DNA of 64,000 bases from Melitaea cinxia (lineage: Eukaryota; Arthropoda; Insecta; Lepidoptera; Nymphalidae), in NCBI RefSeq assembly GCF_905220565.1, contig NC_059401.1, positions 8,023,001-8,087,000 of the forward strand, given 5' to 3'. A program made the translations under genes and the position numbers. The notes under the pieces are model-generated. The model was not told the DNA's origin. It ran no database searches and saw only the letters and a program-made list of their open reading frames with translations. This document shows, one piece after another, positions 58,256 through 64,000 of this stretch. How positions within the stretch are numbered: the stretch's first letter is position 1; each line of letters begins with the position of its first letter.

Positions 58256-58969
58256 AATCCATAAATCAATCATCAACAAAATAATCCACTGGCTTCCGCC
58301 CTGTCCTTGTCGCGATGACCTCACCTTGCCCGTGCACTACGTTTATTTATGTATTTGTAATATTTTATTTTCGCTTTCGTAATTGCTATAAACTGTATTT
58401 TTATTCTATTTGCTGTGCTTGTATTTGTAACTTTCTCCTTTTGTACTTTGTTTTTTTTTTGTGTATATCTTGTGGTGGATTCAATATACGCTTGTAAACA
58501 GTGAGTTAAACTAATTTTTTCCCCACAAACCTTACACCCTAAATCTATAATCAGATCAACAAGGACAAGAAGGAATCTTTAAAACAGACCTAAGTTCAAC
58601 ATTCCTTGCGCTGTCTTCCGTTGCTCGACCAACATAAAGGCTACGACCACGAGACGTTTACGTCGTACACCTTGTAAAAGCCAGTCAATGATATTAAATG
58701 GTTTTTATTGCGTATAACTACGATAAGAGTTATGTATTTGTTACTGTTTCTTACATTTCCTTTTATGTCTTCCATTATACCATAAAAAGCATGTAAGCAG
58801 GCATTAGTTTCGGTTGTTGTACTGTTATTATAGACTTCTGATAACTATTGTTACATGTGGTGGTTAAAATATCATCCGACCAGAAGTAGAAAAGCTTGTT
58901 TTAGTATTATATGATATTATGTTTCACGTATTAGTTGTATTACCTGAAATATTGCGTGACTTCTCTAAT
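58256..58969. other. No gene recognised
   Basis: T-rich sequence, no domain in the 60-codon frame at 58315-58497, no repeat ends identified. Confidence 0.4.
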
Positions 58970-59288
58970 AATTGTTTGCTAGCAAACGAAAAAAACTGAC
59001 TTCAATTACATCGACAAGTAATAGACGAAAAAAAAAAAAAAAATAACAAACACTCTAGTCACCACTACGAATTTTAAAGGTTCCTCTCGATTTCTCTGGG
59101 ATGCCACCATTAGATCCTGGTTTCCTTATCATAGTACTATCCTTGACATACCTCCTTTCCAACAAAAAAAAAAAAAGAATCAACAAAATCGGTTTAGAAA
59201 CGACGAAATTATTTGCGAACATATAAAAGAAAAATATATATACGGCTGAATTGAGAAACCTCCTCCTTTTTTGAAGTCGGTTAAAAAT
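58970..59288 (-). mobile_element. HINE-like element (copy G), short complete form
   Basis: Hairpin GTTTGC TA GCAAAC (58974-58987), then AACTGACTTCAATTACATCG at one end and CCTCCTCCTTTTTTGAAGTC with GGTTAAAAA at the other. About half of the body is deleted after TAATAGACG. The internal TA run is uninterrupted here, which shows the empty site for the Helitrons inserted in copies D and E. Confidence 0.75.
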
Positions 59289-60098
59289 AAATAGTCAGTT
59301 AGTAAAAAATCTATTTCTATAATAATAATAATAAAAATATAAATATAATACTTTTTGTATAATGAATGTGTAATTATCAAATAATGCAAACTCTTCTGTT
59401 TATTAAACATATAAAACACATCTATAGAAACAGGAGAGTAATGAATGCCGAGGCGGACTGTGACGTACGGCGTAATGATCAAAGCAGCGGAACTAAATGA
59501 AGTGTCTGTACTCGAGTAATAGCTCTCGACAATAGTACTCTTGACATTTTACTATTGTTTGTTCAGTCCATTATGTGCATGTAGTGGAGTGGAAAAAGTA
59601 AGGAGTTGAACGCTGTCTGTGGCAGGGAGCACTCAACAGTCAACGTTTAATCCTTGTACCTATTTGTTGCTAAGCGGATTTTAAATAAAAAGGTTTTTTA
59701 ATCTCCTAAATGTTGGTGGTTTTATTACTCCACAAATCGCATTCTGTTAGTTCTAAATGAAATGCAAGTTGAAATCGTTGACAAAATATTTTATCCGCTT
59801 ACAGTTAAAATGTAGACATGAAAAATGTATAAATATTTATTTCGTGAATGCTTCGTTTTTTTTTTTGTAATTTTTAATTTAAGATTTATTTGATAAATTT
59901 ATTCATGTGTATTCGAAAGACCCAATATTTCTTCTGATATATTGCTTCAAAAATATTAAGTAATTCTAGATTTATTTTATTCGATATATTAAAAAAAAAA
60001 AAAAAAAAAAATTATACAGAAAGAATTTAGCAGTTTTGAAAGTAGATATAAAAAAATATATATTTGAAGATGGTGCCATTTTTTTTATTTTATTTAAC
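59289..60098. other. No gene recognised; poly(A) run at 59991-60010
   Basis: AT-rich with a ~20-nt A run whose upstream sequence I cannot assign to any retroelement. Confidence 0.4.
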
Positions 60099-60363
60099 TA
60101 GGTCGGCAAACAAGCGTGCGACTCACCTGATAAGCGATTACCGTAGCATATAGACGACGTCTGCAACACCAGAAGCATTGCAAGCGCGTTGCCGACACCA
60201 TCCCCGATTCTCTGGTCACCTTACTCACCATCAGGAACACAACAATGCTTGAAAGCAGTACTGATATGCTGTGGTCGAGTAGTAGAATCTTCTGTAAGGT
60301 CGAGGTACTTCCCCAGTCGGGCTGCTGCATATTTGAGAAGGAAATTTCCTGCTGTGCCCTATA
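60099..60363. repeat. Dispersed repeat, partner of 26222-26478
   Basis: AGGTCGGCAAACAAGCGTGC, CAACACCAGAAGCATTGCAA, GCGTTGCCGACACCATCCCC, CTTGAAAGCAGTACTGATAT, CCCCAGTCGGGCTGCTGCAT and CCTGCTGTGCCCTA, in the same order as the other copy. The minus frame 60094-60330 is a read-through. Confidence 0.7.
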
Positions 60364-60477
60364 ATAAAAATGTTAACTTACGTATGTGTGTTATTGTAAA
60401 ATCCTGGTTAATATTAGAATATAATTTAAAAGTACATGGATATAATAAGTTAATTATTGATATGGGTATCGTATTAC

Positions 60478-61932
60478 AATTTTGTCAATGTTTTTCACAC
60501 TGTGCATTGGTCACTCTTATCTTCCTGACAACTTGATGCGAACCCTAGTAGTTCCTTTTATTAAAAATAAGACAGGTGATCCGTCTAATATATCTAACTA
60601 CAGACCAATCTCACTTGCGACTACTGTAGCTAAGGTTTTGGACAGCCTGCTTGACCGGCACTTGGCTAGGTACCTCCAATTAAACGACGCTCAGTTTGGC
60701 TTTAGGCCTGGTCTGTCCACTGAGAGTGCTATCCTCTGTCTCAAGCAGACTGTTCAATACTACACTTCAAGAAAGACACCAGTGTATGCATGTTATCTTG
60801 ATCTGTCGAAGGCATTTGACCTTGTATCATATAATAAGCTATGGGACAAATTAAGAAAAGAAACTAGTGTGCCTAATGAAATAATATCTCTGTTTAGTTT
60901 CTGGTACAAACACCAATGTAACCGAGTACGATGGGCTGATTCATTGTCGGATGAGTATAGGCTGGAGTGCGGCGTGAGACAGGGGGGTTTAAGTTCACCC
61001 AGACTCTTTAATCTGTACATGAACGCTCTGCTCGATGAGCTCAGCAGTACACATATAGGGTGTCATATTAGAGGTGTTTGTGTAAATAATATAAGTTATG
61101 CTGACGATATGGTGCTACTGAGCCCATCGATCGGTGCCCTGAGGAGGCTGCTAGGAATATGCGAGGTTTATGCGACGGTCCATGGCTTGAGATACAATGT
61201 AAACAAAAGTGAAGTCATGACTTTTAAAGTGCGTAAAAAACCCTGTTTGCATGTACCAACTGTGTCTCTTTATGGTACAGCTCTAAAGAGAGTATCGCGT
61301 TTTAAATATCTCGGCCATTGGGTCGTCGAGAACCTCGAAGACAACGAGGACATGGAAAGGGAGCGCAGGTCACTGTCTGTCCGCTGCAATATGTTAGCAC
61401 GTAGATTTGCACACTGTAATAAAGAAGTAAAGATCACGCTTTTCAAAGCATATTGCCAGTCGCTTTACACTTGTAGTCTGTGGGTGAACTACACGAGGAA
61501 GGCATACAGTGGTCTGCGCGTCCATTATAATAATGCATTTAGGCTATTGATGGGGTTGTCTTGGCGGTGCAGCGCTTCAGGTATGTTCGCCGAAGCAGGG
61601 GTGGACTCTTTTGGCGCTATAATGCGCAAGCGTAGCGCATCAATGTTGCGACGGGTGCGAGCCAGCGCCAACACCATCCTGGGCGCATTGACGGATAGTT
61701 TTGACTCGCCGATAATGGAGCACTGGATACGAATGCACACAGTCAAGTAGAACTTCTATCCTACCATCGGCCAGTCAAAAGTATCCTATTTAGTATTTAG
61801 TATTAATATTATGTAATTTGTCTTATTTTGTTTTAGTGTTGTTACTAACATAGTTTTATAAGATCATTGTTACTAACACTTTTTATGGACAATTTTTGTC
61901 TGAAATAAATGATTATTATTATTATTATTATT
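60478..61932 (+). mobile_element. 5'-truncated CR1-like LINE with (ATT)n tail
   Basis: The copy begins within the reverse transcriptase frame and ends, after a ~155-bp 3' untranslated region with AATAAA, in ATTATTATTATTATTATT (about 61910-61932). A microsatellite-like tail without poly(A) is usual for the CR1/L2/Rex group. No target duplication was identified. Confidence 0.75.
60482..61750 (+). CDS. LINE reverse transcriptase, N-terminally truncated, open frame
   Basis: 422 codons without a stop. 60482 is a TTG; the true start of the protein is lost, since endonuclease and the first reverse-transcriptase part are missing. Motifs (counted from 60482): HSYLPDNLMRTLVVPFIKNK (11-30), NYRPISLATTVAKVLDSLLD (39-58), AQFGFRPGLSTESA (70-83), CYLDLSKAFDLVSYNKLW (104-121, motif A), CGVRQGGLSSPRLFNLYMNA (163-182), ISYADDMVLL (204-213, YADD) and FKYLGHWV (274-281). 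GVRQGGLSSPRLFNLYMNAL with HGLRYNVNKSEVM is the style of the CR1-related Rex/Babar group; the exact clade is uncertain. The open frame suggests a recent insertion. It cannot act alone. Confidence 0.82.
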   Translation: MSMFFTLCIGHSYLPDNLMRTLVVPFIKNKTGDPSNISNYRPISLATTVAKVLDSLLDRHLARYLQLNDAQFGFRPGLSTESAILCLKQTVQYYTSRKTPVYACYLDLSKAFDLVSYNKLWDKLRKETSVPNEIISLFSFWYKHQCNRVRWADSLSDEYRLECGVRQGGLSSPRLFNLYMNALLDELSSTHIGCHIRGVCVNNISYADDMVLLSPSIGALRRLLGICEVYATVHGLRYNVNKSEVMTFKVRKKPCLHVPTVSLYGTALKRVSRFKYLGHWVVENLEDNEDMERERRSLSVRCNMLARRFAHCNKEVKITLFKAYCQSLYTCSLWVNYTRKAYSGLRVHYNNAFRLLMGLSWRCSASGMFAEAGVDSFGAIMRKRSASMLRRVRASANTILGALTDSFDSPIMEHWIRMHTVK

Positions 61933-62321
61933 ACATAATGACTTATTTATTGTTTAACTTATATCAAACGTGTCTATAACAAACTATAACTAATAGCGAG
62001 ACAATTTATCCACTATTAGTTTAGTTTTGTCCCAAAATTAAATGCCAGGGAGAGATAATAAAAGCAGTTGGTGAAAATACGTGACCAATATGTCCCGGGG
62101 CGGGTCGGAGACGTCGTTCACGAAGTTTATGTAACTCACGTCCCGCGAGTTTGCTTTCCCAACGTGCGATGGCTACCTTACTGCTTGCACGGTTCGCTTC
62201 GCGGATATCGAATCAAACTTCGATCGCATTAAGTATATTTACAGTCTTGATGTCGAATAAAGTACCTATAGATAGTTTCGTATAATAATTGTTTTCATAA
62301 ATTGTAGCCATGTTTATGATT

Positions 62322-62457
62322 ACTTCCACTTCTAGTGGCGCTACAACCCTTTGTGGGTCTTGGCCTCTTCCACGACTTTTTTCCACTTGTCACGATCTCT
62401 GGCGACCCTCCTCCAGTTCGTAAACTTACCCACCGTCCTTAAATCCTCCTCTATGCT
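62322..62457 (-). mobile_element. 5'-truncated RTE-type LINE 3' end with 12-bp TSD
   Basis: Flanked by the direct repeat ATGTTTATGATT (62310-62321 and 62458-62469). The minus strand reads in one frame DLRTVGKFTNWRRVARDRDK, then WKKVVEEAKTHKGL and a stop: the C-terminus of an RTE reverse transcriptase. The insertion is 136 bp. It is a different RTE lineage from 28290-28764. Confidence 0.78.
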
Positions 62458-62588
62458 ATGTTTATGATTGCGTGGGTTTAAAAAAAGTGTGTGTGTCAGC
62501 TCTGAGCTCCTAGAGTTTACTTCTTAAGAAAGATATACGTGTGATATTTAAAAATTAAAATATTCTATTAAAACAAATTGTCCCTAAA

Positions 62589-62664
62589 GTTGGTTTACAG
62601 ACGATAGTTTAACGTGACAACGTCATAACAAAATATCTCCTCGGACGCATAGGGCAATCGAATG
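62589..62664. repeat. Dispersed repeat, partner of 36924-37000
   Basis: Contains ACGATAGTTTAACGTGACAA and CGTCATAA as in the partner, followed by GTACAATTAGCGTAACGGCA and AATGAGCGTAACGGAGC, where the word GAGCGTAACG is repeated. Confidence 0.62.
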
Positions 62665-62942
62665 GAAGAGAGATAGATATGGTTCAAGCGTACAATTAGC
62701 GTAACGGCACAATGAGCGTAACGGAGCAATGAGTCATCCTTTTTCGTGCATGCAGCCGGCGTTAATCGATTTATTAGACGTTGTAATGTCGAAAAAAACT
62801 TAGCTTACTTATTGTATGGTACAGTAGAAGCTGGTACTATTATTCGAGTATCTATATTTTACATAAACAGCTTAAAGCACTGTAAAGCGTCACTGCTGTT
62901 TCGTAGTTTCACATTATTTCACTCCCCATATTTCTCCATAGA

Positions 62943-63085
62943 TAGATAGAATAGATAGAATATGCTTTATTGCACACCACTCAGAAAATATTTAGGTAAA
63001 ACACTTATTTACACATAGAGATAGTAATGTACAAAGGCGGTCTTATCGCTTAATAGCGATCTCTTCCTGACTATCTTTAGAAATA
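62943..63085 (-). repeat. LINE 3' untranslated region relic (antisense)
   Basis: GATAGAATAGATAGAATATG and CTTTATTGCACACCACTCAG, then AAGGCGGTCTTATCGCTTAA and TAGCGATCTC. In reverse orientation this ends in a TATTC/TATC-type tail, typical of CR1-like 3' ends. GCGATAA...TTATCGC can form a short stem. A related short piece is at 38622-38655. Confidence 0.5.
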
Positions 63086-64000
63086 GGAAAATATGTATTG
63101 AAAAGTGAGGTGCAGCAGCGTAATTATCTGTGTAATTTGTAAATATATATAAACATATATAAACTACATAATATAAACAAAAAAAGAAAAGATATATATA
63201 TATTTCATTTTTTGAACAATTTTATGATATTCTTTTATCTTAAAGTTTAAAAAATAAATAAAGACATTTACTGTATTATAAATATATGCGGTAAATGAAT
63301 ATAGGTAAAATGCTGTGAGAGCCATTACTTTTAAAGTTTGTTTTCGGAGTCCTGGTAATAGGGGACTAGTTCATGTCTAAAATATAAATTTTTGTATATT
63401 TATTGATTAAAATACAAGGGTTAGCAAATAAATTCATTATATTATAATTTTAAGAGTTTGACCAATTTGAACCATAATAGGCGCCTAAATAAAGGCGGGC
63501 ATGGGTAAGGTTCCTGCGCGGGACAGATATCTCTCTCGAGGTCTGGGTGTATGTGCTTGTGGCTCTTCCCACCATGTCTTAGAGAACAATATAAGCTGTC
63601 GGTCCATTTTATCCTCATTAACACCTGATAGCGTATTAGTAGTGAAAATATCCGCCAAACCTTATTGAAACAACTTGGAGGATTAAGATTCAACCTTTCC
63701 CAGACGCCAGCAATCAATAATCAGAAATAAGTCGAGTTAAAATAAAGTAATAAATATCTGTACTAAATATAAAATTTGGTTGAGATATTCTAATTTGATT
63801 AGTTATTTCAATTTTAATCAGGGCATTTAGTAAATGCGACACACGAACGGCTCGTTAATGAATATGTGACGCGAGGGTCAATCCCCAAATGAAATGCTTG
63901 ATAATTATCAGATACCAATCAACATCACAACTTGGTCTCTAACACAAGCGGGCCGAATGTTTAATCTAGATATGAGTCTTTCAGGTGCTTCTACGCCAGG
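63086..64000. other. No gene called; unresolved 91-codon frame at 63442-63717
   Basis: Mostly AT-rich. The minus-strand frame at 63442-63717 has mixed composition with P, C and H (for example DLERDICPAQEPYPCPPLF) and lies on a GC-richer patch, but has no domain I recognise. It may be a dispersed repeat. Confidence 0.35.

Noticed and set aside
57990..58262. 90-codon minus frame
   Set aside because: Reads through a dispersed lepidopteran repeat.
59991..60010. Poly(A) as the tail of a retroelement
   Set aside because: No recognisable element sequence precedes it and no target duplication was found.

Overview
The window is eukaryotic nuclear DNA, AT-rich and dense in transposable elements. Its repeat families (HINE-like elements with a GTTTGC/GCAAAC hairpin, Helitron ends of the form CTAG + GC hairpin, RTE LINE tails, Jockey, mariner) are ones I know from moths and butterflies (Lepidoptera). 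I found no host protein-coding gene, rRNA gene or functional tRNA gene. Every coding signal I can support belongs to a transposable element, so this is intergenic or intronic, repeat-rich DNA. Family assignments rest on sequence memory, motifs and structure, not on a search.

Layout. 0-9 kb: a short Helitron, several copies of a hairpin-ended family (called HINE-like here: non-autonomous Helentron-type), two decayed mariner transposases, and a Helitron with a tandem array of ~281-bp units inserted into a HINE-like copy. 12.7-15 kb: a HINE-like copy inserted into an older copy of the same family. 16-17 kb and 28-33 kb: relics of several LINE lineages, including RTE and two with RLE-type C-termini. 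34-36 kb: a Helitron, a dispersed non-coding repeat, a 10-copy 11-bp array and a SINE-like copy. 40.6-46.8 kb: a second Helitron with about nine ~282-bp units, then a stack of four or five nested insertions. 49.2-53.6 kb: a nearly intact Jockey-type LINE with target-site duplications, inserted into an older antisense LINE. 55-57 kb: a perfect 101-bp palindrome and a 1.3-kb TIR element. 60.5-61.9 kb: a 5'-truncated CR1-like LINE with an open 422-codon reverse-transcriptase frame.

How the parts work together. The Jockey element is the only near-autonomous unit: ORF1 (nucleic-acid binding, zinc knuckles) is open, while ORF2 (endonuclease + reverse transcriptase) is broken by one apparent single-base deletion. 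The Helitron, HINE-like, SINE-like and TIR elements carry no proteins and would depend on enzymes encoded elsewhere. The nesting gives a relative chronology: the antisense LINE is older than Jockey; outer HINE-like copies are older than the inner HINE-like copy, the Helitrons and the TIR element. Stretches not listed as features are AT-rich single-copy-looking DNA in which I see nothing supportable.
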